Made by a program: the position numbers and the translations under genes. A stretch of 64,000 nt of DNA from JAEUIE01 sp047602475 (lineage in GTDB: Bacteria > Planctomycetota > Planctomycetia > Gemmatales > HRBIN36), in NCBI GenBank assembly GCA_047602475.1, contig JASGHE010000002.1, forward strand, positions 1,178,001-1,242,000. Reading direction: 5' to 3'. Within the stretch, counting starts at the first letter, position 1, and every line of letters starts with the position of its first letter. The notes beneath the pieces are model-generated. The model saw only the letters and a list, made by a program, of their open reading frames with translations. It did not search any database and was not told the DNA's origin. Below are positions 19,501 through 26,551 of the stretch, in pieces.

Positions 19501-19752
19501 GACCACCCCCATGCCGCCCCGGCCAATTTCTCCAAGTATGCGATATTCGCCCAGCCGTTCCATGCCGTCTGCGGTCAGGCTCGCTTGTTCGAGAGAGAGC
19601 AGGGTGGGGAACAGCGAACAAATCCGCTTCGCATATTCGGGGAAGCGACGTTCATACTCTTCGATGGTGGGTGATTCTCCACGTCGGCAGCGCATGGAGA
19701 ACTCATCAGCGATCAGGGCTAGCGGATCATCACGATCCGTCATCGGTGTCAT
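16534..19752 (-). CDS. Membrane-anchored Ser/Thr protein kinase with TPR repeats
   Basis: A 1072-residue eukaryotic-type kinase. Residues 1-65 form the short N-terminal module common before planctomycete kinases (IADEFSMRCRRGESPTIEEY). The kinase domain runs from about 69 to 375, with the glycine loop GEIGRGGMGVVYRA, VALKILPPE lysine, catalytic LHRDVKPSNFLID, LSDFGLAKV and APERLTAEA. One membrane helix follows near residue 400 (AAIVFLLLAGIVGTSWGLI). The outer half carries about ten TPR-type repeats (for example SNLGSLNANFSHAYQALGNY and NLGIAYKSLSKLTEASEQYQ). It starts inside the sigma factor stop codon (ATGA overlap), so the pair is one operon, and the kinase probably controls or is controlled with that sigma factor (inference). 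Frame intact. Confidence 0.9.
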   Translation of the reverse strand: MTPMTDRDDPLALIADEFSMRCRRGESPTIEEYERRFPEYAKRICSLFPTLLSLEQASLTADGMERLGEYRILGEIGRGGMGVVYRAVQESLNRQVALKILPPELATRSGAIERFHREARAAAQLHHGHIVPVFGVGEARWFALGTTVHYYAMQYIAGVGLDEMLRRIKEKQAGSTLAMAGQETTISTSLSRNPSTRQKYSEELAYHRKIAQWGIHAAEALAHAHSKQMLHRDVKPSNFLIDEHDQLWLSDFGLAKVIDDTELTKTGEVIGTLRYLAPERLTAEATVRGDIFSLGATLYECLTLEPIYPGADRVQLMEQINRCRITPLRQLKPAVSNDLAVILHTAMEKNPQDRYLHAQELADDLRRYLNGEPILARKVSRFYRLRKFVSQNRKLVGTAAAIVFLLLAGIVGTSWGLIEANRSRERAEQAQLKMRQAQFKTMDALDAATDQTVEKLIVSRKVLGPQEKAYVESSLKLWKTFAEEVGDDEMSRRMRAEGEVQVAKLRHHLKQNDEARAGIERAIAIVRDLVKEYPEQKEHQSGLAYCHSLLAKILLEQGQHAESLKQNELAMSLIQRLIRNFPTESHFQIMLANNKEEKGVVLSRQLRNEDAIVQYQEARAIYQALEKTQQERLQAQSNLGSLNANFSHAYQALGNYQKGLEHLRLATACRQEILKQVPDDYDNQIGLANSQIDLGVLLRNMGQYPEAAKVFEESRDRLRVLHHEYPALPEVTYQLAVVLCSHARLLESMREMEKARAHFDESHQLYDQLLQAYPTEVEFRRSAASAYSDLGVMLVDQKKIEEAIPLYQKSLKLLESLVQELPRIERMQNQLAQTYNNLGIAYKSLSKLTEASEQYQKSMAIHERLAKEYPNAQAYAIDYGGGLVNHGNLLSAFKRYAESLPWYDKSVKVLQPVVEENPDVVRARVFLLKGHRNRARALMELKRYPEAWTDWDRVVELAPAREKLENRVEQAECLACITDSTLLTQALERRLKQEAEWWTTHHLQTAVGLLLCKAKRYAEAEPLLRAGYEGLKQKASALPVELKGQIALSLDGLIEARRALGQDVKGLEGERK

Positions 19753-20399
19753 GATCGCATCTCCTCGCTGGAGGTCGAACTGTCAGTCAGTACTTCCCGC
19801 AGCCGTTCGAGAGCACGAAGATAGCGTTTGCCCGTAGCAGCGGTGGTGATGTTCAGCACCACCGCCGTCTCCTCCGTCGTCAGGTGCTCGAAGTGCCGAA
19901 GGATGAGCACCTCCCGGTCGATCTCATCGAGCGATTCGATGGCGGACAACACCTTGAACCGCAGGTCAGCATGGGCAGCGACTTTGCCGGGATCGTTCGA
20001 GATGGCCAGGATTTCCTCAGCCAGCATGACCGAGGAGACGCCAGGATAGTGCAGCCCATGCAGGGGTACTTCTTTGCGAACATCGCGGGTCTGGGCATCG
20101 AGATGGGTGCGATGAATTTTGGCCAATCGGGTACCGGCCAACTGCCTCAACCAGATAAAGGGAGCGAATGTCGCTGCCTTCTTCTCCAGATAGTTGGGAA
20201 GGTCTCGAGTGGCGTCGAGATATACTTCTTGGAGCACATCGGAAGGATCGACTCGGCCGCGTAGACGGGGGTCGAGCCGCAGCCCTACCATCCGTCGCAG
20301 TCGGGCATGATGCCTGGCGATGACAGCTTGCCAGCCTGCTTGATCGCCCCGGGCAGCTTGTTTGAGTGAATCACAGTCAACGAGATCTGCTGCGTACAT
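19749..20399 (-). CDS. ECF sigma factor paired with the downstream kinase
   Basis: Extracytoplasmic-function sigma factor of about 216 residues from MYAADLVDCD at 20399. The frame runs further upstream to 20615, but that part lies in the leader of the divergent DUF1559 gene and looks non-coding. Region 2 is recognised by RHHARLRRMVGLRLDPRL and VDPSDVLQEVYLDA, region 4 by SLDEIDREVLILRHFEHLTTEE and an HTH ending NITTAATGKRYLRAL. The ending ...EEMRS* overlaps the kinase start by four bases. This sigma plus Ser/Thr kinase pairing is widespread in Planctomycetes (family knowledge). No anti-sigma gene is seen. Confidence 0.85.
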   Translation of the reverse strand: MYAADLVDCDSLKQAARGDQAGWQAVIARHHARLRRMVGLRLDPRLRGRVDPSDVLQEVYLDATRDLPNYLEKKAATFAPFIWLRQLAGTRLAKIHRTHLDAQTRDVRKEVPLHGLHYPGVSSVMLAEEILAISNDPGKVAAHADLRFKVLSAIESLDEIDREVLILRHFEHLTTEETAVVLNITTAATGKRYLRALERLREVLTDSSTSSEEMRS

Positions 20400-20550
20400 G
20401 GTAGCTCCTGAGTATACAGCATCCCGGCTTGGGGCGATACCAGACAGTTTTCGGGAATTAATTCGGAATTCGTGTCCTGCTCCTGTCTCGCTCGGGACAG
20501 TGCCTCTTAATTGCCGGGTTTCACACTGTTTCACCCGAAAGGGGACTGCC

Positions 20551-21600
20551 ATGAATCGCCGAAAGGATCGAGCGGGGTTCACCTTAATAGAACTGTTAGT
20601 CGTCATCGCCATCATTGCGTTGCTAATGGCACTTCTATTACCAGCTATTCAGAAGGTCAGGGAAGCAGCCAACAAGATGCTGTGTGCCAGTAATCTCAGG
20701 CAGATAGGGACCGCTGCTCACAACTTTCACAACGATTACAACAAGCTCCCGCCTGGCATATACGGAGGAGGCAACTACCCCCTTACTCTCACTAATTCAG
20801 GGCGAGGCAATCAGCCCCAATACGTCTCGGCGTTGTTTGTGCTCTTGCCCTATCTGGAACTTGACAATGTCTTCAAACTGACTGATGTACGCAATCTGAA
20901 TGTCAATGGGGGCGATCTTAACTGGTGGACAGTGCCGGTAACTTATAATGCGGCACGTACCAGAATCAAGGTGTTTACTTGCCCGACGGATGATCTCTAT
21001 CAATCGTTTGACCCAGGAGTTACCTATGTGTTGCTCTCTGGATGGGATGGCAGCACATATGCCCGTAATTCACCTTCCGACTTCGACTTGGGACTGACCA
21101 ATTACTTTGCCGTAGCCGGTGCTTATGGCAGGCTGTATGGCCCTTCTTATCCAGCACCGAACCCTCTGGGTTTGATCCCGCCGCCATTCTTTCAGGCTTA
21201 TGAAGGGGTTCTGTTCAACGGCAGCCAGAACACTCTTGGTCAATTGACCGTCCAGGACGGCACAAGCAATACGCTCCTGTTCGGCGAGAGCATTGGTAGT
21301 CATGGCCCTGGCACAAGGAAAAATGTTTGGTCATGGATGGGCGGGGGAGACATGATCACAGTCGGCGGGCTCAGGAGGGGTTCTGATCCCGGTCCCGATT
21401 GGGCTAACTATTGTTCATTTACCAGTAAGCATGTGGCTGGTGTTCAATTCTGTTTTGGCGATGCCTCTGTTCGTATGCTTCGTTTTGGCACTACAGCCTA
21501 CAGCTATGGCGACCCTGGGACAGCGGATTGGGCATTACTTCAGCAGCTGGCCGGACGTCATGATGGCTACAGCAACGATGCTTCGTCGATTCTTGATTAA
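20551..21600 (+). CDS. DUF1559 protein with prepilin-type N-terminus, copy A
   Basis: 349 residues from the ATG at 20551; the open frame upstream is leader sequence. The N-terminus MNRRKDRAGFTLIELLVVIA is a type IV prepilin/pseudopilin cleavage and methylation site, continuing into the hydrophobic helix. Then come the DUF1559 marks: KVREAANKMLCASNLRQIG, HNFHNDYNKLPPG and, near the C-terminus, KHVAGVQFCFGDASVRML (the H-x9-D signature). Such proteins are hugely expanded in Planctomycetes, with unknown surface function. The ribosome binding site GAAAGGGGA is identical to that of copy B. A small lipoprotein gene follows after 16 bases. Confidence 0.88.
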   Translation: MNRRKDRAGFTLIELLVVIAIIALLMALLLPAIQKVREAANKMLCASNLRQIGTAAHNFHNDYNKLPPGIYGGGNYPLTLTNSGRGNQPQYVSALFVLLPYLELDNVFKLTDVRNLNVNGGDLNWWTVPVTYNAARTRIKVFTCPTDDLYQSFDPGVTYVLLSGWDGSTYARNSPSDFDLGLTNYFAVAGAYGRLYGPSYPAPNPLGLIPPPFFQAYEGVLFNGSQNTLGQLTVQDGTSNTLLFGESIGSHGPGTRKNVWSWMGGGDMITVGGLRRGSDPGPDWANYCSFTSKHVAGVQFCFGDASVRMLRFGTTAYSYGDPGTADWALLQQLAGRHDGYSNDASSILD

Positions 21601-21616
21601 TAACAAGGAATGAACG

Positions 21617-21799
21617 ATGAATCTCTTAACTGGTCTACTCTGGGCTAAGTTCACAGGAGCCCTCTGCGTTTGCTTTGCTTTGACAGGCTGTCAAAAGGCG
21701 AACTATGAAGCCCCAAAGGGGACTGTCGAAATGCCCCGCGAGCAACCTCGTCAGCTTAGTGGTCCAGGGGTTGTTACTGTACCTGGGAAACCACGCTGA
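21617..21799 (+). CDS. Small lipoprotein paired with DUF1559 copy A
   Basis: A 60-residue product with a signal peptide and lipobox (FALTGC, lipidated Cys about 24), leaving a mature peptide of some 36 residues rich in Pro, Lys and Glu and ending VVTVPGKPR. It follows the DUF1559 gene by 16 bases. A second, unrelated-looking but similarly built lipoprotein follows DUF1559 copy B, so the pairing is probably functional. Confidence 0.6.
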   Translation: MNLLTGLLWAKFTGALCVCFALTGCQKANYEAPKGTVEMPREQPRQLSGPGVVTVPGKPR

Positions 21800-21916
21800 T
21801 GGATTTCAATTTAACTCTACTGCATTAGGTCAGAACAATCTTCTTTGCATAGCTCTGCCTTGAACATGCCTCTTATGGGCCAGACAGATAGCATCTATTC
21901 TCGAAAGGGGACTGCC

Positions 21917-22965
21917 ATGAATCGCCGAAAGGATCGAACCGGGTTCACCTTGATAGAACTTCTCGTCGTCATTGCCATCATTGCTCTTCTGATGGCTCTG
22001 CTGCTCCCCGCCATTCAGAAGGTGCGCGAAGCAGCCAACAAGATGCAATGCGCCAGTAATCTCAGGCAGATAGCTATCGCCTCGCATAATTACCACAACG
22101 ACTACAACCGATTGCCGCCCGGCGATCTGGGCCCGTTGAACGGCGTATTGTTCGCTCAGGGCATCGGCAGCCTCGTGCATCTGCTCCCTTATTTAGAGCA
22201 GGATAATGTTTACAAACAACTAGTCTGTGCCGGGCCAATCTCCCCCAACACCAATCCGGCATACGGTGGTCCTCTCGATGTGAATCTCAACGGTGTATCG
22301 AGTCAATGGTACAACCACCCTCAGAATCGGCTTTGGGGACAAACCCGTTTCAAGATGTTTGAATGCCCATCGGACAGCCTCTATGAGGAGTTGACCTCCT
22401 CGTTTGGTTACTCGATGAATTACATCTTCAACGGCAGTAACCCGCAGATGTCCGGTTACGCGACAACGGCCCTGTTTGGCCGCACCAACTATGCAGGCGT
22501 GGGAGGCGGGTATTTTGTCGAAGTGACTTATACACCTGCCATGCGCCCTACGAAGGCATTATTTACAATCGTTCGCGAGTCACCCTGGGACAGCTTACTG
22601 TGCTGGACGGCACTTCCAACACGCTCATGTTCGGCGAAGGCCTCGGAACCATCTACACCGGTGCTCGGTATTCAGTCTGGACCTGGATGGGGTTGGGGTT
22701 CATGCATACCCTTTTTGGTCTCCAGCGTGCTCCCAATGCGAATTCCTTTGGATTCAGTTCAGTACATGCTGCTGGTGTTCAGTTTGCCTTCGGCGACGCC
22801 CATGTGAGCACCATACGATTTGGCAACACTGCCTCACTCCCAGCTGCTTCCTTTAGTCCACCACCCATGCCTGCATCAGTACTGACGAGCGACTGGGGTA
22901 TTCTTCAACAACTGGCGGGCCGCCGTGATGGTTTGACCTATGACACCTCTTCCATCCTTGACTAA
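21917..22965 (+). CDS. DUF1559 protein with prepilin-type N-terminus, copy B, frameshifted
   Basis: About 349 residues once bridged. It starts at 21917 with MNRRKDRTGFTLIELLVVIA and shares the bases just before and after its ATG with copy A, a sign of duplication. DUF1559 marks: ASNLRQIAIASHNYHNDYNRL, then YEGIIYNRSRVTLGQLTVLDG. The frame breaks near 22551 (CGCCCTACG, one base lost, probably a C). The C-terminal part continues in another frame (GTSNTLMFGEGLG ... HAAGVQFAFGDAHVSTIRFG) to 22965. The H-x9-D signature is intact, so the protein is likely real and the break probably an error. Confidence 0.82.
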
Positions 22966-22981
22966 TCCGAGGACCCTAATC

Positions 22982-23146
22982 ATGAAACTGACCTGTATAC
23001 TCTTGTCGGTGTTTCTGCTCTCCGGGTGCGGCAGCCAGAATACGGCGATCCTTCCGAACAGTGAGGCGGCCAAACGTGCTGCCGCTGCGCCGCCGGCACC
23101 GACGCAGACCATAGCTCCACCCCTTGCCGGCAAACCGGGCAAGTAG
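22982..23146 (+). CDS. Small lipoprotein paired with DUF1559 copy B
   Basis: 54 residues from MKLTCILLSVFLLSGC at 22982 (the frame opens 14 codons earlier inside the preceding gene). Lipobox LSGC, then an Ala/Pro-rich mature part of about 39 residues ending APPLAGKPGK. Same position, size and architecture as the lipoprotein behind copy A. Confidence 0.6.
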   Translation: MKLTCILLSVFLLSGCGSQNTAILPNSEAAKRAAAAPPAPTQTIAPPLAGKPGK

Positions 23147-23231
23147 AACACTCTCTATCGACGAGAATCATAAGATGGAAGGTGCAGAATGAACCAATTC
23201 ATTCTGCGCTTTCTTTTGGAGAAGCCTCGTC

Positions 23232-23765
23232 ATGCTCCTGTATATCCTTCTCGGCATCGCTGCCCTCGTGGTGCTGTTTATCATCATCGTTGCCATGCAA
23301 CCCGCTCAGTTTGAAGTGAAGCGATCTACAACCATCGCCGCACCAGCCTCCACGGTGTTCCCGCTGGTGAATAACCTGCGCATGTGGCCACTATGGTCGC
23401 CCTGGGAGAAGCTGGACCCCAAGATGGAGAAGACCTTTGAAGGTTCCGGGGAAGGTCCTGGCTCCAGCTACGCCTGGAACGGAAACAACCAGGTCGGCGA
23501 AGGGCGCAACACCATTCTGGATACCAAGCAGGATAGGCTCGTTCATATCCGCCTCGACTTCGTTCGTCCCTTCAAAGCCAGCAACGATGTGAAGTTCACG
23601 TTTGAACCTTCAGGCAACAATACCAATGTCAACTGGTCGATGACCGGCAGCAACGGCTTCATCGGCAAAGCCTTCTGCATGTTCATGAACATGGACAAAA
23701 TGGTAGGCACGGATTTTGAAAAAGGCCTGGCGGCGATGAAAGCGGAAGCGGAGCGAGGCAAGTAA
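23232..23765 (+). CDS. SRPBCC-family protein with N-terminal membrane helix
   Basis: 177 residues: a hydrophobic N-terminal segment (LLYILLGIAALVVLFIIIVA) followed by a START/polyketide-cyclase-like SRPBCC domain from about residue 30 (FEVKRSTTIAAPASTVFPLV, LWSPWEKLDPKMEKTFEG, VNWSMTGSNGFIGKAF). The fold binds hydrophobic ligands; the ligand here is unknown. A GGAGA motif lies ahead of the ATG. It is followed by an ArsR regulator and two more SRPBCC genes, so the region is a cluster of this fold. Confidence 0.75.
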   Translation: MLLYILLGIAALVVLFIIIVAMQPAQFEVKRSTTIAAPASTVFPLVNNLRMWPLWSPWEKLDPKMEKTFEGSGEGPGSSYAWNGNNQVGEGRNTILDTKQDRLVHIRLDFVRPFKASNDVKFTFEPSGNNTNVNWSMTGSNGFIGKAFCMFMNMDKMVGTDFEKGLAAMKAEAERGK

Positions 23766-23899
23766 TACGAGCGCTTCGTCGTATTGGTAAACAGCAGTTG
23801 TCGTGTGTTTGAAGCTCCTTATCAGGGGCTGACAATCATGCCTTATGTTCTCCGGAATTATCACTGAGATGCCTTGACACACCCCCATCCTTCATTTAT

Positions 23900-23915
23900 T
23901 TAACTAAATAGTTAA
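23900..23915. promoter_or_regulatory. Putative ArsR-type operator
   Basis: Perfect palindrome TTAACTA-AA-TAGTTAA, 17 bases before a TATAAT. The position just upstream of the -10 element suits repression of the arsR-SRPBCC transcript by its own product. Confidence 0.55.
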
Positions 23916-23927
23916 TTAACCTTATGG

Positions 23928-23933
23928 TATAAT
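23928..23933 (+). promoter_or_regulatory. Putative -10 element (TATAAT) of the arsR operon
   Basis: A consensus TATAAT overlapping the first possible ATG (23932). Transcription would begin close to 23938-23941, at the second ATG, implying a leaderless or nearly leaderless message. Confidence 0.45.
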
Positions 23934-23937
23934 GCAA

Positions 23938-24267
23938 ATGCCCGCAGATCAACTCAGCTCCACCTTTGCCGCCCTGGCTGACCCGACTCGTCGGGCCATC
24001 CTCGGCCGTTTGTCCAAAGGCGAGACCTCCGTCATGGAACTGGCCAAACCTTTCAAAATGAGCCTGCCCGCCATCTCCAAGCACCTCAAAGTGCTCGAGA
24101 AAGCCAAGCTCATCGTCCGCAGCAGGGAAGCCCAATGGCGGCCCTGCCGCCTGCATCCGAAGCCGCTGAAGGAAGTGGCCCAGTGGATCGAACACTATCG
24201 ACGCTTCTGGGAAGAGAGCTTCGACCGTCTCGAAACCTACCTCGAACAACTACAAACCAAGCCGTAG
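23938..24267 (+). CDS. ArsR-family transcriptional regulator
   Basis: About 109 residues. The winged-helix domain is of the type that accompanies AHSA1/SRPBCC genes: STFAALADPTRRAILGRLSK, VMELAKPFKMSLPAISKHLKVLEKAKLI and the wing REAQWRPCRLHPKPL. No metal-binding ELCVCDL motif is present, so it is probably not a metal sensor. I prefer the ATG at 23938 because the -10 element overlaps the one at 23932. Likely autoregulator of the following SRPBCC genes. The stop codon lies inside a 24-base inverted repeat. Confidence 0.85.
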   Translation: MPADQLSSTFAALADPTRRAILGRLSKGETSVMELAKPFKMSLPAISKHLKVLEKAKLIVRSREAQWRPCRLHPKPLKEVAQWIEHYRRFWEESFDRLETYLEQLQTKP

Positions 24268-24338
24268 CGGCGACATGTTGTCGCCGATGCAATTAACTCA
24301 ACACAAACACAACCTCGGCGACAACATGTCGCCGCTAC
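24264..24338. repeat. Perfect 24-base inverted repeat between arsR and the SRPBCC gene
   Basis: Arms 24264-24287 and 24315-24338 (GTAGCGGCGACATGTTGTCG... and complement) are fully complementary. The left arm includes the arsR stop codon. No T-run follows, so it is more likely a mobile palindrome than a terminator. Confidence 0.75.
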
Positions 24339-24351
24339 CAGGGAGAAACCG

Positions 24352-24835
24352 ATGAGCAGCACAGCCGACCGTGAATTGATCGTCACACGAACCATGAAAG
24401 CCCCCCGTGAACTCGTCTTCGAGGCCTTCACCGATCCTCAGCATCTCCTCAACTGGTGGGGCCCGAACGGGTTTACCACCGTCACCTACAGCATGGACAT
24501 GAAGCCGGGCGGCGTCTGGCGCTGATGTCATGCATGGCCCCGATGGACGCGACTACCAGAACATCGTCACCTACCTCGAAATCGTCCGCCCCGAACGCAT
24601 CGTCTTCAGGCATGGCGGCGTCGACGACAAGGAACTCGAACAAGTCTCCCACGAGACCACGATTACCTTGGTAGAGAAAGAGGGCAAGACCACCGTGACA
24701 ATGAGGCTGCTCTTCGTCTCCGCCCAGGAATGTGATCGCATCAAGAAGGAATACGGCGCGGTCGAAGGTGGCAACCAGACCCTGGCCCGTCTTGAAGAGT
24801 TTGTCGTCCAGCAACCCCACAAAGCGGCACGCTGA
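24352..24835 (+). CDS. AHSA1-type SRPBCC protein, frameshifted
   Basis: About 160 residues. Starts MSSTADRELIVTRTMKAP at 24352, after GGGAGAA. The signature FTDPQHLLNWWGPNGFTT is followed by MKPGGVWR, and there the frame meets a TGA at about 24523. The rest (MHGPDGRDYQNIVTYLEIV ... LEEFVVQQPHKAAR) runs in another frame to 24835. By comparison with the next gene (GGTWRFTMHGPDG), a one-base gain or two-base loss in CGCTGATGTC explains it. Role: hydrophobic ligand or Hsp90-activator-like fold; the true function is unknown. Confidence 0.65.
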
Positions 24836-25262
24836 TCGAGAGATCGTCTCGACCCGGCTGATCCAGGCATCTCCCGAACAAGTCTTCGCTGCCTTCGCCG
24901 ATCCTGATCGCCTCAAGAACTGGTGGGGCCCCAACGGCTTCACCAACACCTTTTCAGAGTTCGACCTCAAGCCCGGCGGCACCTGGCGCTTCACCATGCA
25001 CGGCCCCGATGGCACCGACTATCACAACACCAGCACATTCGACGCCATCATCAAACCCCACCGCATCATCTTCACCCATCAGAAACCGATGCACCGTTTC
25101 AAGATGACGATCACCATGGAACCCGCCGGCCCCGCCACCCGCTTCAGCTTCCACATGCTCTTCGACAGCAAAGAAGAGTGCGACAAAGTCAAAAACTTCG
25201 TCCCCGCAGCCAACGAACAAAACTTCGATCGATTAGAGGCGGAACTCAAGAGAACGAACTAA
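24828..25262 (+). CDS. Second AHSA1-type SRPBCC protein, start uncertain
   Basis: Homologous sequence begins at HADREIVSTRLIQASPEQVF and includes FADPDRLKNWWGPNGFTNTF, KPGGTWRFTMHGPDG and a normal C-terminus (LEAELKRTN), about 144 residues. There is no suitable start codon at the expected place. The open frame runs back to an ATG at 24732, inside the preceding gene and in a different frame from it. Either bases are missing at the junction or the two domains are fused in the true sequence. It is clearly a paralogue of the preceding gene. Confidence 0.6.
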   Translation, partial: HADREIVSTRLIQASPEQVFAAFADPDRLKNWWGPNGFTNTFSEFDLKPGGTWRFTMHGPDGTDYHNTSTFDAIIKPHRIIFTHQKPMHRFKMTITMEPAGPATRFSFHMLFDSKEECDKVKNFVPAANEQNFDRLEAELKRTN

Positions 25263-25287
25263 CTCAAGTGGAATAGTGCCACTTCCA

Positions 25288-25331
25288 TCTCCCCTCTCCC
25301 CCGGAGGGAGAGGGGTTGGGGGTGAGGGGGA
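25288..25331. repeat. CCCCTCTCC-type hairpin with GGGGGTGAGGGG tail
   Basis: The local stem CCCCTCTCCC/GGGAGAGGGG is followed by TTGGGGGTGAGGGG. It matches the left arm of the palindrome at 26296 but lacks the right arm, which seems to have been replaced by the two-hairpin repeat that follows. Confidence 0.6.
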
Positions 25332-25375
25332 TCCTTATCGCGGCGCAGCCCTTCGTGTAGATAACTCAAAGGGCC

Positions 25376-25534
25376 GTGCCACTGCGTGACAGCGCCGAAG
25401 TATATGCACCATTCACAAGGGAGCGACCTCGCTGTCACGCAGTGCTAGGGTGCAATCGCTTCGCAGCACTGCGTGATAGCCTCGATATGAAAGAGTACAA
25501 TTTCAGTCAGCATGGCCATCACACAGTGGCACAG
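25376..25534. repeat. Two-hairpin 159-bp repeat, copy 2
   Basis: Same order as the copy at 15057: CACTGCGTGACAGCG/CGCTGTCACGCAGTG, a GTGCAATCG joint, then CACTGCGTGATAGCC paired imperfectly with GGCCATCACACAGTG. The spacers inside the hairpins differ freely between the copies. Confidence 0.8.
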
Positions 25535-25570
25535 CCGCCGTTCGTGCTATAGCGAAACCCTAGCATACCT

Positions 25571-25657
25571 GATCCTGAAGGGATCACCTGCAACAGCCCA
25601 GGACTTCAGTCCTGGGTCAGGGTGAGATTGATAAAACTTGGTCCCGAAGGGACTACC
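25571..25657. repeat. Cluster of three short hairpins
   Basis: GATCCTGAAGGGATC (25571-25585), CCCAGGACTTCAGTCCTGGG (25597-25616) and GGTCCCGAAGGGACTACC (25640-25657). The first and third are related. The 445-base gap 25263-25707 therefore holds only repeats and no gene. Confidence 0.6.
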
Positions 25658-25707
25658 TAAAACATGGCAATACGCAACACATTCCCTGATGCTCTCTTCC
25701 GCCTCGA

Positions 25708-26187
25708 TCACTTCCTCTGAGCACTTAGCTGCTTAGCAATCCTCTCCGCCTCTTCTTTCTTGAAGTTGCCGGCAATGACACAGCCGTTAGAAAGTTCGCT
25801 GGCGATGACAGGAGCGCTGACTACTTTACCATCGATTAAGATCGCTAGTGGTTTGTGAAGGTGTTCCTTACTCAAAGCGGTCATCTTCCTGGCCCCTTCT
25901 TTAGTAAAGGCCACTTGCACCATGTACTCATTCGCAGACGAGCCAAAACTATCAACAAATGCCGACTCAATGTCCTGATGAGTAAGCTCCGCATTCGGAT
26001 GCAGGTAGACCTTTTCTTCCTTCTTTCCTTGTATCACCGCTTCCACCAGTCCCTTGCCCAGCTTCGTTTCGGCCCGGCGAAACTCGACCTTCACCGCAGT
26101 GACTACCTTGGGATCGTCTGCGCGGACTGTCAGTGGCATCAAAGCAAGTGATGCGGAGAACATTACCATTGAAATAGTCTGGCCCAT
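25708..26187 (-). CDS. Exported single-domain protein resembling the SecD P1 head
   Basis: 159 residues from MGQTISMVMFSASLALMPL at 26187; the frame upstream of this runs through repeat DNA. A signal peptide ends after VRA. The mature part matches the head subdomain of SecD P1: YLHPNAELTHQDIESAFVD, VQVAFTKEGARKMTALSKEH, KPLAILIDGKVVSAPVIAS and CVIAGNFKKEEAERIAKQL. There are no membrane helices and no other SecD parts, so it is a free periplasmic version of a domain normally fixed in the translocon. Function unknown. It is flanked by repeat islands on both sides. Confidence 0.7.
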   Translation of the reverse strand: MGQTISMVMFSASLALMPLTVRADDPKVVTAVKVEFRRAETKLGKGLVEAVIQGKKEEKVYLHPNAELTHQDIESAFVDSFGSSANEYMVQVAFTKEGARKMTALSKEHLHKPLAILIDGKVVSAPVIASELSNGCVIAGNFKKEEAERIAKQLSAQRK

Positions 26188-26295
26188 GTCAATTATCCTG
26201 TGCGTTGTTCTGCAATGGATAATTATAGACGATAGTGGTGAATCAGAAAAAGAGTTTCTCATGGCCGAGATGGTACACGAGCAAGATTCGTCTGT

Positions 26296-26446
26296 CTCCC
26301 CTCTCCCGGGGAGAGGGGCCGGGGGTGAGGGGTTATTCTCGTGGAGCAGCCCATCGTAAATTGTTTTGAATGATCCAAACCTGATGGGCTGCGCCGTCAT
26401 AAAAATACCCCTCACCCTAAATCTCTCCCCGGGACGGAGAGGGGAT
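26296..26446. repeat. Nested palindrome of the CCCCTCTCC family
   Basis: Outer parts CCCCTCTCCCGGGGAGAGGGG (left) and CTCTCCCCGGGACGGAGAGG (right), then GGGGGTGAGGGG / CCCCTCACCC, then an inner stem GCAGCCCATCG / TGATGGGCTGC. It occupies the middle of the 364-base gap before the MetE-like gene; nothing else is visible there. Confidence 0.7.
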
Positions 26447-26551
26447 ACCACCCTCTTCCCCACTTTTCACTGGCACATCGCCCCCCAGTTAGATAACCTC
26501 GATACAGGGACTTGCGCTGCCCAAGCTCGAACCTGTCGGTGAAAAGGAACT

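Noticed and set aside
20400..20615. Upstream extension of the ECF sigma factor
   Set aside because: The family begins at MYAADLVDCD; the extension overlaps the leader and start of the divergent DUF1559 gene.
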